Source of the DNA: Gemmatimonadales bacterium UBA7889
GTDB taxonomy: Bacteria > Gemmatimonadota > Gemmatimonadetes > Longimicrobiales > Gaopeijiaceae
DNA length: 28,506 nt
Assembly: GCA_002501085.1 (NCBI GenBank)
Contig: DLRL01000040.1
Coordinates: 1 to 28,506 of the forward strand
Reading direction: 5' to 3'
The notes under the pieces are model-generated. The model had not been told where the DNA came from and made no database searches. It saw nothing but the letters and a program-made list of their open reading frames with translations. Each line of letters begins with the position of its first letter. Positions within the stretch are counted from its first letter, which is position 1. Below are positions 1 to 7,491 of the stretch, in pieces. The position numbers were made by a program, and so were the translations under genes.

Positions 1-1394
1 ATCACTCGAGGAAAGGCTCCAAAAGCCCTCGGATGGGAACTCGTAGTTGTTGCTGGATTCACTGGCGAAGCATCAGTGTCGATCATGACAAAGTCTGCGC
101 GAAGTGCTTGCCACTTCTGCTCTTCATTCATGGTCTTCGGATTCACACTAACACCTCCATTCTGCACGAGGTCGAAAAAAGCGCTCCAAACATCAGTACC
201 TAATACCTCTGCTGCACCAGCGATCGAAAGATTGATCACGCTCGGATCCGGGGCTGAAACAATCAAAACGTTATTCCAGTCCATACCAACGTGGCGATAC
301 CAGTTCTCCCAATCTGAAGTGCCCTCAACCTCCTCCTTCAATCGGCTGCGTAACTCAGTATCAGAGAGCGTGGCCAGGAATACATCGGTACCCTCCGCAT
401 AGTGCCGAGGGTGCAGGAATGAGCCGAGACCAATGCCATTACGGATGTACGGGTATATATCAGCCGTGACGTCCATACCTTCTGCACGTGCAGAGTCGAT
501 CAAAGCCAGGGCATCACTCATAAGAGGCCAATTATCCTGACCGGCGGCCTTTAAATGGTAAATATGTACGGGAACCCCAGCACCTTCACCGATTGTGATC
601 GCCTCTCGGATTGCTTCCAAGACCGCATGGCTTTCGTTTCTCATGTGCGTGAAGTACACGCCACCGTACTCTCCAGCGACTCTCGTAAGTTCAATGAGTT
701 CATCTGTGTGAGCATACACAGCGGGAGGATATATCAACGACGTAGAGGTTCCGACGGCGCCATCTTCCATTGCCTGGCGGACCAGCGCCTTCATCTCCTC
801 GAGCTGAGCAGCTGTCGGCTGAACGTCTCCCTCCCCGAGTACCACACGCCTGACCTGGGTTAGACCAACATCATGGACCACATTGATAGGAATCCCGAAC
901 CGTTCCATGATTGCGAAATACTCTGCGTACGTGTTCCAGCGGACCGTATCGCCTTCGACGATCAGCGGTGAACTCTGTGTCTCGGCACTCTGGGGTGCAG
1001 GAGACCCTCCTTCACCGGATAAATACGTCGTGATTCCTTGGCGTAGTTTACTCTCCGCACTTGGTGGATCCGTGATCAGCACGAGGCTGGACTGACCCAT
1101 CATGTCGATGAAGCCAGGGCTTACTATGCGATCCCTGGCTTCGATCGTACGAGTAGCATCCCTATCGCTTAGTAAGCCGATTTCTGCAATCACATCACCA
1201 CGAATACCTACGTCAGCTCGAAACCAAGGATTACCAGTTCCATCTATGACACGTGCACCTGAAATCAGTACATCGAACGGCACCTCTCGGTCAGAGCTTG
1301 ATGTACCCCCTTCCGATGGTGCACACCCAAACAGGGCGACAACTGCGACCGAGGTGGCAAGAGTAACCGCCGTGCCATGTACAGTGCGATACAT
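1..1394 (-). CDS. D-aminoacylase-like amidohydrolase lipoprotein (partial, C-terminus outside window)
   Basis: Lipoprotein of the N-acyl-D-amino-acid deacylase branch of the amidohydrolase superfamily. It would hydrolyse an amide bond outside the cytoplasm; the substrate is unknown. The ORF is open for 464 codons from ATG at 1394 to the window edge. An SD-like AGAGGA lies just upstream. The N-terminus has a signal peptide with lipobox LFGC (Cys24). Family landmarks are SPGFID (92-97), FTHMR with His250, IYHLK with His280, ADIYPY (311-316), an IDTDAS segment with a candidate catalytic Asp441, and SHPRAFGAFPRV at the edge. His250 and His280 match the two tight zinc histidines of D-aminoacylase. 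The usual HxH after PGFID reads MMGQS, and the usual metal-ligand Cys in the NCG motif is replaced by GEGG (Glu128). Deacylase chemistry is therefore likely but not certain. Confidence 0.88.
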   Translation of the reverse strand, partial: MYRTVHGTAVTLATSVAVVALFGCAPSEGGTSSSDREVPFDVLISGARVIDGTGNPWFRADVGIRGDVIAEIGLLSDRDATRTIEARDRIVSPGFIDMMGQSSLVLITDPPSAESKLRQGITTYLSGEGGSPAPQSAETQSSPLIVEGDTVRWNTYAEYFAIMERFGIPINVVHDVGLTQVRRVVLGEGDVQPTAAQLEEMKALVRQAMEDGAVGTSTSLIYPPAVYAHTDELIELTRVAGEYGGVYFTHMRNESHAVLEAIREAITIGEGAGVPVHIYHLKAAGQDNWPLMSDALALIDSARAEGMDVTADIYPYIRNGIGLGSFLHPRHYAEGTDVFLATLSDTELRSRLKEEVEGTSDWENWYRHVGMDWNNVLIVSAPDPSVINLSIAGAAEVLGTDVWSAFFDLVQNGGVSVNPKTMNEEQKWQALRADFVMIDTDASPVNPATTTSSHPRAFGAFPRV

Positions 1395-1540
1395 GAGTCC
1401 TCTTTGTGCATGAAAAGCTCTGGATCCAAGAGGGTGCATCACTAGAACACCACAGGCAATGGGTGCATACGTCTGCTGATCCTTGGTGTTCTCAGTGCCT
1501 AGGAGCTCACCCTAGTCGGGTATTCTGCAGCGGAGGTTAT
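1395..1540. other. Divergent intergenic region between deacylase and YncE-like remnant
   Basis: This 146-base gap separates two divergent starts. At the right end GGAGG (1532-1536) sits 4 bases before ATG 1541 and 7 before ATG 1544. At the left end an AGAGGA-like SD serves the minus-strand deacylase. Promoters for both directions must lie here, but I see no convincing -35/-10 pair. Confidence 0.5.
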
Positions 1541-1804
1541 ATGATGCGCATCGGATCTTCCGGGATGCTCACGTTATTGCTATTGGCAATTCTTGTAACT
1601 GCCCCAGTGGTAACTCAGACAGTTCGGATCATTCAGACGAATGCGACAGGAGACAATGTCCATATCATTCGCTGGCTGGCGCCCATGAGCGCAGAATCGG
1701 TCGAACCGACTCCGGCGCTCCGCTTGCGCCCGGCCCCGGGTTCTGAATCAATTGGGCCGCTGGGTGACAGCGCTTCTTATCTCACGACCTTCGCTGGAGG
1801 CTGA
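1541..1804 (+). pseudogene. 5' remnant of a YncE-like beta-propeller gene fused to an unrelated tail
   Basis: The 87-codon ORF opens with a strong GGAGG site and a good signal peptide. Mature sequence TVRIIQTNATGDNVHII (27-43) resembles VVRILQSNNAGNVQHII in the nearby YncE-like propeller (3214-4341). In that protein the match continues into a full propeller. Here it stops at about base 1669, and the remaining 44 codons have high-GC third positions and no resemblance to a propeller blade. The gene therefore looks like the first exported segment of a native propeller gene joined in frame to the tail of another gene at the edge of a GC-rich block. The short product could still be translated and exported. 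A genuine small secreted protein is the alternative. Confidence 0.55.
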
Positions 1805-2455
1805 ATGGTACGGACCTTAGCCATCCTCATGCTCATGACGCCTGCTGTGGGCATGGCACAGGAGCCCATCGTGCCGGGTCAGACCCTTTTGGGCGCCCTG
1901 GGTCAGGGTGATCGGACCCTGAACGGTCGGGCCTATGACGACTACCGGTACTCGGCCATTCCGGGAGCACAGGCGCGTGTCGTCGTTCGATCGCGTCAGT
2001 TGGCCGCGGATCTGAACGTCTACTTCTACGACGACTACTTCGACATGCTCCCCTTGGTCGGTGCGGGGTCTGCCCTCGAGGACTCGCTGGAGTTCACCGT
2101 GCCGGACGTCGATTCGCCGACTATCATCGTGATCCGGGTCTCGACTCTAGCCGGTGATTCCGGCCCCGCTACTGGCGACTACACGATCGAGCTTTCGGAA
2201 CGCCAGGACGTGAATAGGCTACTCGCTGGCTACGAGCCCGGCCGCTCCGTTGCGGTGAAGGGACTGCCTACGCTTCAGGGCAGTTGCGATGCCCCCCCTC
2301 TGGCTCAAGCCTTACATCGAGCAGTCGCTACCTGTGCGCTCTCCCCTCACCCATGCCGCGAGCATCTGCCACTCGGGATCATCCCTCGACAGCCATCTGC
2401 GGGGCCCGTTGTGCGTGTACGACCCACCTCCGTCCAGGTGGAGCGGCTTGAGTAA
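1805..2455 (+). CDS. Secreted protein with PPC-like domain; 3' end uncertain
   Basis: 216-codon ORF starting at ATG 1805, with GGAGG at 1796-1800. Residues 1-18 form a signal peptide ending near GMAQ. Residues about 24-150 read as a bacterial pre-peptidase C-terminal (PPC) beta-sandwich: GQTLLGAL, then YDDYRYSAIPGAQARVVV, LNVYFYD and finally GDYTIELSE. PPC domains are usually appended to secreted proteases, and no protease domain is present here. From about residue 155 the sequence loses domain character. From residue 170 it runs antisense to the end of the diheme cytochrome gene, a 144-base overlap. A C7 run at 2292-2298 precedes this tail, so a frameshift or truncation may have replaced the original C-terminus. 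The start and PPC core are well supported; the end is not. Confidence 0.6.
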   Translation: MVRTLAILMLMTPAVGMAQEPIVPGQTLLGALGQGDRTLNGRAYDDYRYSAIPGAQARVVVRSRQLAADLNVYFYDDYFDMLPLVGAGSALEDSLEFTVPDVDSPTIIVIRVSTLAGDSGPATGDYTIELSERQDVNRLLAGYEPGRSVAVKGLPTLQGSCDAPPLAQALHRAVATCALSPHPCREHLPLGIIPRQPSAGPVVRVRPTSVQVERLE

Positions 2456-3217
2456 CCACCGGCTCTGAATCGGATTCCCAGTCACGATCAGGCGCTTCAC
2501 GACCTCGAAGCCCCGGCGCGCCTCCTGCTCCGTCCAGGAGGTGCCGTTCCCGGGACGCGGCGCGAAGCCGATCGAGCCGCCGGCGTGGCAGACGGTGCAG
2601 GAGAGCTGCCCGTACTTCGGGCTCTGGATCATGTCCTGGACGCACGTGCGGTAGAACGCGAAGTCGAGCTCGGGCTCCGGGGGCGGCGTGAAATACTCGG
2701 CCGGGAGCATCTCGATCCACTGGAGCACGACCTGATACTCCGGGTCGCTTGTCGACTCCCAGTAGCTACCGCCTGAGTGGCCCTCACCACCGGCCTGCTG
2801 CGCCAGCGGTTTCGTCAGGAGCCTGCTGCTCGCGGGGTTCGAAGCGTTCACGAGCTTCGTCACGACGTCATAGTTGGCCTGGGATTGGCCGGCAGTCCAT
2901 GTCCAGCCGTCAGACGTCTCCGTCATATCCGCAAGCGCGAATCGTAGGCCCGTCTGCCAACTGTGGCACATGACGCACGCGGGGCTTCCATCCGCGTTCG
3001 GGTAGCCACGGGGTCGCGCGAACATCGGCTCGATGTTTTGGCGGTAGTAGTCGAAGTCCGCAACAACCGTAGCCGAGGGGTCGACCGTCGCTGCCGGCGC
3101 AGTCACGTCGTCGAGGGGACGTGTGAGGCCAACAGTAGCGAAGATGCCCACCCCCGCCACGAGCGCGAGGGCGGCGAGGCGCATGGTGCGGTCGATCCGG
3201 CCGTTGTCTCTGCTCAT
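2312..3217 (-). CDS. Secreted diheme c-type cytochrome with two tandem heme domains
   Basis: 301-residue exported electron-transfer protein. A hydrophobic N-terminal segment (about 12-31) should act as signal or anchor. Two CxxCH heme motifs are present: CVMCH (Cys81, Cys84, His85) and CTVCH (Cys207, Cys210, His211). The protein is an internal duplication. Residues about 54-168 and 185-290 each contain an aromatic DF..YR start, the CxxCH, a VVxxL helix, a SNPASSR or GNPIQSR segment, KPL, a GG..H stretch and DPE.Q..L..W. Heme attachment would occur in the periplasm. The ATG at 3217 overlaps the upstream propeller stop as ATGA, so the two are translationally coupled and probably work together. 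Its GC content is much higher than that of the genes outside this block. Confidence 0.88.
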   Translation of the reverse strand: MSRDNGRIDRTMRLAALALVAGVGIFATVGLTRPLDDVTAPAATVDPSATVVADFDYYRQNIEPMFARPRGYPNADGSPACVMCHSWQTGLRFALADMTETSDGWTWTAGQSQANYDVVTKLVNASNPASSRLLTKPLAQQAGGEGHSGGSYWESTSDPEYQVVLQWIEMLPAEYFTPPPEPELDFAFYRTCVQDMIQSPKYGQLSCTVCHAGGSIGFAPRPGNGTSWTEQEARRGFEVVKRLIVTGNPIQSRWLLKPLHLDGGGSYTHNGPRRWLSRDDPEWQMLAAWVRGERTGSDCSM

Positions 3218-4341
3218 CGGCCGCCGTTCACTCGGTCGGGCGGAAGGATCGCGACGTCGATCCGGGCGGGCCTTGCGCCGGTCTGCATCTTCGCGACGAT
3301 CTCATGGGTCTGGAGGTCGATCGCGATCGTGTAGTCGGACCCGGACACCGCAACGTACATGTACTTGCTGTTGGGCGTCGACGTCATCCAGTTCGCGGTT
3401 GGCCCGACCTCGATCCCGCCGAGGAACTCGTAGTCGGGGAGCGACCAGCCGTAGATACGGCTGTCGAGCCGGCTCGAGGCCCACACGGCAGAGCGGTCGG
3501 GGAGCACTTCGAGGCCGTGCATCGGCGCTCCTTGGTTTCCGTCTGCGTTGCGCTGCCACGCCGGGAGCGGTGGCGGGAAGAGCATCCGCTCTTTCTCACC
3601 CGTCTCCCAGTCGAGCACCCAGATGCCGTTCACGCCGGTGCCGTGGGCGAACAACTTGTCGGTCGAGCCGTCGTCCCCCGCCAGCAACGCCATCGGCCGC
3701 ACGGTATGGTGCCCGCCTTGGTCGTCAACGAGCGAGAGCGTCCGGACGACCTCGTCGATGTTCGGGTCGATGACCTCGATCGAGTTCTCACTACGCGCAT
3801 TCAGTCCCGCGAGAACCCAGTTCCCATCCGGGCTCACGTACACGTTGTGGATTCCCGTCGTGACAGGAATGCTCCCGAGCTTCTCATGTGTGTCCAGGCT
3901 GAACACGTCAACGAAGGGCGCGGCGGCGATCCCGACGTAAATCTTGCGATGCTTTTTGTTGATCGCCGCCTTGTTCGGCCGAGCTGTGAGCGGGAGCTGC
4001 TCGACGAGCTGCAATGAGCGGGTGTCATAGACGTCGAGCGTATTCTCTACCTCGCTCGTGCAGTAGTAGTAGAGCCCCTCCGGGTGGGCGAAGAGATTGT
4101 GCGGCCTGGGACAGCCCTCGATGACGCCTACGACCTCGTTCGTCAACGGGTCGATGATGTGTTGGACGTTGCCGGCGTTGTTGCTCTGCAGGATCCGGAC
4201 AACGACCCCATCGTAGGAGTCGAGCCGTGGGACCTTCTGAGCCGAGAGCGGTGTCCCGAGGAGCAACGCTCCCAAGAACAACAAGAAGAAACGGTTCGTC
4301 CGCGTAGCGTTTATCAACGTTTTCTCCAAGGCAGTGGGCAC
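3214..4341 (-). CDS. Secreted YncE/YVTN-type beta-propeller protein
   Basis: 375-residue periplasmic propeller. A signal peptide (hydrophobic FFLLFLGALLLG, 18-29) ends near LSAQ at 35. Blade-like repeats follow the pattern of YncE-family proteins: IIDPLTNEVVG (62-72), LDVYDTRSLQLVEQL, VDVFSLDTHEKLGSI, IHNVYVSPDGNWVLAG, IEVIDPNIDEVVRTL and IAIDLQTHEIVAK near the end. These propellers bind ligands or proteins; no enzyme activity is evident. The start is GTG at 4341, with AAGGG a few bases upstream. It is the first gene of a two-gene unit with the diheme cytochrome, joined by an ATGA overlap. Possible roles are ligand sensing or docking for the cytochrome. A paralogous 5' remnant lies at 1541. 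Confidence 0.85.
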   Translation of the reverse strand: MPTALEKTLINATRTNRFFLLFLGALLLGTPLSAQKVPRLDSYDGVVVRILQSNNAGNVQHIIDPLTNEVVGVIEGCPRPHNLFAHPEGLYYYCTSEVENTLDVYDTRSLQLVEQLPLTARPNKAAINKKHRKIYVGIAAAPFVDVFSLDTHEKLGSIPVTTGIHNVYVSPDGNWVLAGLNARSENSIEVIDPNIDEVVRTLSLVDDQGGHHTVRPMALLAGDDGSTDKLFAHGTGVNGIWVLDWETGEKERMLFPPPLPAWQRNADGNQGAPMHGLEVLPDRSAVWASSRLDSRIYGWSLPDYEFLGGIEVGPTANWMTSTPNSKYMYVAVSGSDYTIAIDLQTHEIVAKMQTGARPARIDVAILPPDRVNGGR

Positions 4342-4465
4342 CCTTGCCCTTAAGAGACCTTCTGGCGAGGGTCCCTCCTCTTAACTGAGCCCTGATAGTT
4401 AAGTAGAGCAAGCTCTTCGATGTCGCCATCTGGTAATAAGGCCGAGACAAGCACAAGTAGATAGA
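4342..4465. other. Divergent intergenic region, right edge of the GC-rich block
   Basis: 124 bases between the minus-strand propeller gene and the plus-strand TonB receptor gene. Base composition falls here from the GC-rich block to the more moderate level of the rest of the window. Promoters for both genes are expected, but I see no clear promoter or operator. Confidence 0.4.
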
Positions 4466-6682
4466 ATGCGGGTTCTCCAGACAATCTTATTCATAGGCAG
4501 CTTTGCTGCTGTGCATCTCCCTGTAGATGCACAGGAACCCCCAGACACCATCCCCTCGGACAGTGTTATCGCACTTTCGGGTGTCCGGGTCGAGGTAGCC
4601 AGAATGCGAGCGGGCGTCATCCCGATCGTGGAAGCACCGTTTCCGGTAGGTATGATTACCCGAAACCGTATCGAGCGGGCCTATCACTCAGTGGCTGAAA
4701 TACTTGAAAACCTTCCGGGTGTAAGTTTAGGAGACCAAGTGGGAAGCCCATTCCAACCTGATCTTCGCCTTCGAGGGTTTAGCGTTTCTCCGGTTGTAGG
4801 CCTTCCTCAGAGCATCAGTGTCTTCATAGACGGCGTGCGGGTAAACGAAGCCGACGCGGCTCAAGTGCATTTCAATTTACTGCCTATGCGCGATTTAGAG
4901 CGGGTGGAACTTGTACGAGGACCAGCTGGAAACTTCGGGAAAAACTCTTTGGCGGGTGCCCTTAACCTGGTCACCCGCCGAGGGCTTGGAGACAGTCAAG
5001 TAGAGCTAGAAGTGTTCGGTGGTGATTTCGGGGATCTTGGAGGTTCACTTCTAGCATCCGGAGAAGCTGCCGGCTTCGACCTCTACAGTCGCCTGTCGTA
5101 CCGTCAAACCGATGGGTGGCGAATGAAGAACCATGCCCAACAGCTCCAGGCTTTCATAAAAATGGGTAGAAGGGGCGTTCGATCCGACGCCTGGATCTCA
5201 TATACGCTATCATCGGATTCAATCGAAGGTCCCCAGGCACTTCCAGAGTCCTGGCTTGAGGGTGGAGCACTGCCGCCAGATATCTCGTCACCACCCACAG
5301 ACCGCAGAGAACTTCAGTATACAGGAGGCAATGGGGATTACTTTCGACCGCGGCTGCACTTCTTTAACGCACACTTTGAACAAACCTTGAGCTCGGCGTT
5401 GGAGATTAGTCTTTCTGGTTTCGCTCGCTTCACCGACTTCAATCAATTCAATGACAATGTCACCGAGCCAGATGCGATGGGACTAACCGGAATCGCTTCA
5501 GGAGGCAGTGCGCTACAAGTCAGATACGAACCCAACCCTGATGTACGAATCGCAACTGGCATCGATATAGCTAGGAATGATGTTGATATTGAGATCTTAG
5601 AGGTACCTAATCGCGCTTTTCCTGACATAGAACAAGAAACAACGGAACTCGCCGGTACCAATGAGAATAACCTGGGACTTTATACAGATCTCTTTTGGCG
5701 AGCAGGACGACGAACTGCTCTTCACAGCTCCCTCCGCTTTGATCATGTAAGCGTACCCTTTAGAGACTTTCTAGACCCGGAACACAACGGCGACAACCAA
5801 TTCAATCAAATCACAGGCGCCCTCGGCGTAAGTCAGGAAACCTTACCTGGCGTAAGATTATTCGCAGGCTACGCCCGAGGGTTTCGGGCACCTGTGATCC
5901 TCGAAATCACATGCGCTGACCCAGAAGACCCCTGTCCGCTTCCTTTCGAACTTGGTGCCGACCCTCCACTGGAACCGGTCACTACTGACTCTTGGCAAGC
6001 AGGTTTCCGCACTGAGCGTAGCCAGATGAGTACAAGCGTTACGGCATACTGGTCTGAAGTTCACAACGATCTTTTCAGCGTGGTCGATCCAGAACAACCA
6101 ACGCGTGGGTTCTTCACGAACCTTGAAGGCACACGGCGTATTGGCCTAGAGGGTGCTATGACGATCAAATCAATCCCAGTGCTTCCAGGCGCGAGCATCC
6201 AAGGATCGATCGCGTGGACTCGTGCTACGTTTGAAACCCATGCCACGTTGGCAGCCCCCTTCCTTGAGGAAGAGGAAGAGGAAACTCTAGATCAAATCCT
6301 TCCCGCCCCAGTCGTTGAGCCAGGAGACCGCTTCCCTTTGATCCCAGCTTTCACCGCTGGACTAGCTATCAGCTATGGGAGAGGTGAATACCAATCAGAC
6401 CTATCGCTCCACTATGTGGGTGAACGATTCCTCGTGGGTGATGAGGGCAATAAAGGAAACTTCGGAAAACTCGCTGGCTACGCCCTACTTAACCTGGATA
6501 TCAGCAGAGTAGTGGGGCCTGCTACACTCTATGCAGAGGTAAAGAATCTACTTGACCAATCGTACAATCCTTTTGGGCTCATTTCTCCCAATGTCCGTGG
6601 TCCATCTGAAGAAATCGAACCCTTCTTCACCCCTGGGCTACCTCGTCGGATGCTTATAGGAGCAAGGTTACGACTTCACTAA
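4466..6682 (+). CDS. TonB-dependent outer-membrane receptor
   Basis: 738-residue outer-membrane receptor for active uptake of an unknown large or scarce ligand. A signal peptide ends near VDAQ (23). The plug domain follows (about 60-170): VAEILENLPGVS, LRLRGF, SVFIDGVRVNE, LERVELVRGPAG and GALNLVTRRG are all classic plug motifs. The rest is a beta-barrel with alternating aromatic strands, ending PRRMLIGARLRLH. The last residue is His rather than the usual aromatic. There is no N-terminal carboxypeptidase-like (SusC) domain or signalling extension, so this is a plain siderophore- or vitamin-type receptor. A six-Glu run (601-606) encoded by three GAGGAA units lies in a late loop. The SD before ATG 4466 is weak. 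No TonB, ExbB or ExbD is nearby. Confidence 0.93.
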   Translation: MRVLQTILFIGSFAAVHLPVDAQEPPDTIPSDSVIALSGVRVEVARMRAGVIPIVEAPFPVGMITRNRIERAYHSVAEILENLPGVSLGDQVGSPFQPDLRLRGFSVSPVVGLPQSISVFIDGVRVNEADAAQVHFNLLPMRDLERVELVRGPAGNFGKNSLAGALNLVTRRGLGDSQVELEVFGGDFGDLGGSLLASGEAAGFDLYSRLSYRQTDGWRMKNHAQQLQAFIKMGRRGVRSDAWISYTLSSDSIEGPQALPESWLEGGALPPDISSPPTDRRELQYTGGNGDYFRPRLHFFNAHFEQTLSSALEISLSGFARFTDFNQFNDNVTEPDAMGLTGIASGGSALQVRYEPNPDVRIATGIDIARNDVDIEILEVPNRAFPDIEQETTELAGTNENNLGLYTDLFWRAGRRTALHSSLRFDHVSVPFRDFLDPEHNGDNQFNQITGALGVSQETLPGVRLFAGYARGFRAPVILEITCADPEDPCPLPFELGADPPLEPVTTDSWQAGFRTERSQMSTSVTAYWSEVHNDLFSVVDPEQPTRGFFTNLEGTRRIGLEGAMTIKSIPVLPGASIQGSIAWTRATFETHATLAAPFLEEEEEETLDQILPAPVVEPGDRFPLIPAFTAGLAISYGRGEYQSDLSLHYVGERFLVGDEGNKGNFGKLAGYALLNLDISRVVGPATLYAEVKNLLDQSYNPFGLISPNVRGPSEEIEPFFTPGLPRRMLIGARLRLH

Positions 6683-6693
6683 AGTCAGCTGGC

Positions 6694-7491
6694 CTAACGC
6701 TTTGGTCCCGCCCTACCAAGTTGTCTGCCCCACCTAGCTCTGCTCTCAAGAGCGAGCAGTTTCCTCATGATCGCAGCCCCATCAAGCCTCGTTACTCCAA
6801 GAATCTCAGCAGCTTCAGCAAACGAGAGGGGTTCTTCTTCGCTCAATTCAGCTAAGCTTTCATCATCTCCTTCTAGTGGTGCGAACCCCTGCCTTGGGTC
6901 TTCCTCTTCCCCTTCAAGCATATTTTCTGCGGGTACGAGTTCATCTGGATTTGCAGGCCCTTCAGCTGTCACCCTCCCCGCTCGTCTATTCGCAGCGTCG
7001 ATGGAATCCAGCAGTCGCTGAGCCATCGAGAGATTCCATTTGGCATCAGTCTGATCAGAACTTAAACGGAGTGTGTTGCGGTTGGCTTGGACCGATGCAC
7101 GAGCATGGATTATCATCGAGTCAACATTCTCGGCTGAAACAGCCCGGAGAAGGCGTGACACACCAAGGTTATAGAGCGCAAGCTTAGTGACTTGATCGTC
7201 ATTACTCTCCACGCCACGAGTTAATTCCTCTTCAGCTCTGGCACTTCCAAGTTCAAGCAAGCTCGTACCGAGATTGTATCGGAGGTCCAGGCGCAAAGAA
7301 TCCGAGTCTATTCTGTTCTGATAAACCGCTGAGGCTTGTGGCAAATCTCCAGTCCGATGGAGTCGATTGGCACGCTCCACACTCTTGCGCTCATTCGTCC
7401 ATGTGAAAACAAGACCGGCAAGCGTCACAGATATCACTGTCATGCGTAGCCATGAGTCTCCGAACACAAAATCCATCTTGGAGCTATTCAA
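6694..7491 (-). CDS. Membrane-anchored TPR protein of the Bat cluster (BatC/E-like)
   Basis: 265-residue protein and last gene of the Bat-type cluster. One hydrophobic segment near residues 16-31 anchors it, with the rest probably periplasmic. Residues about 37-165 contain TPR-like helices, including ERANRLHRTGDLPQASAVYQ, LRYNLGTSLLELG and LALYNLGVSRLL. A strongly acidic linker (about 190-225, with EGEEEDP and LSEEEPLS) leads to a basic C-terminal helix. Such TPR proteins are thought to scaffold partner binding to the VWA proteins. ATG at 7491 overlaps the upstream stop by four bases (ATGA). The gene ends 11 bases from the end of the convergent TonB receptor, with no visible terminator between them. 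Confidence 0.82.
   Translation of the reverse strand: MNSSKMDFVFGDSWLRMTVISVTLAGLVFTWTNERKSVERANRLHRTGDLPQASAVYQNRIDSDSLRLDLRYNLGTSLLELGSARAEEELTRGVESNDDQVTKLALYNLGVSRLLRAVSAENVDSMIIHARASVQANRNTLRLSSDQTDAKWNLSMAQRLLDSIDAANRRAGRVTAEGPANPDELVPAENMLEGEEEDPRQGFAPLEGDDESLAELSEEEPLSFAEAAEILGVTRLDGAAIMRKLLALESRARWGRQLGRAGPKR

Noticed and set aside
76..1413. Four plus-strand ORFs of 70-108 residues across the left end
   Set aside because: They lie antisense to a continuous 464-codon minus-strand deacylase ORF with clear family motifs.
3123..4017. Plus-strand ORFs of 216 and 237 residues in the GC-rich block
   Set aside because: Both are antisense to the YncE-like propeller and cytochrome genes. The Arg/Ser-rich or low-complexity products are typical shadows in GC-rich DNA.
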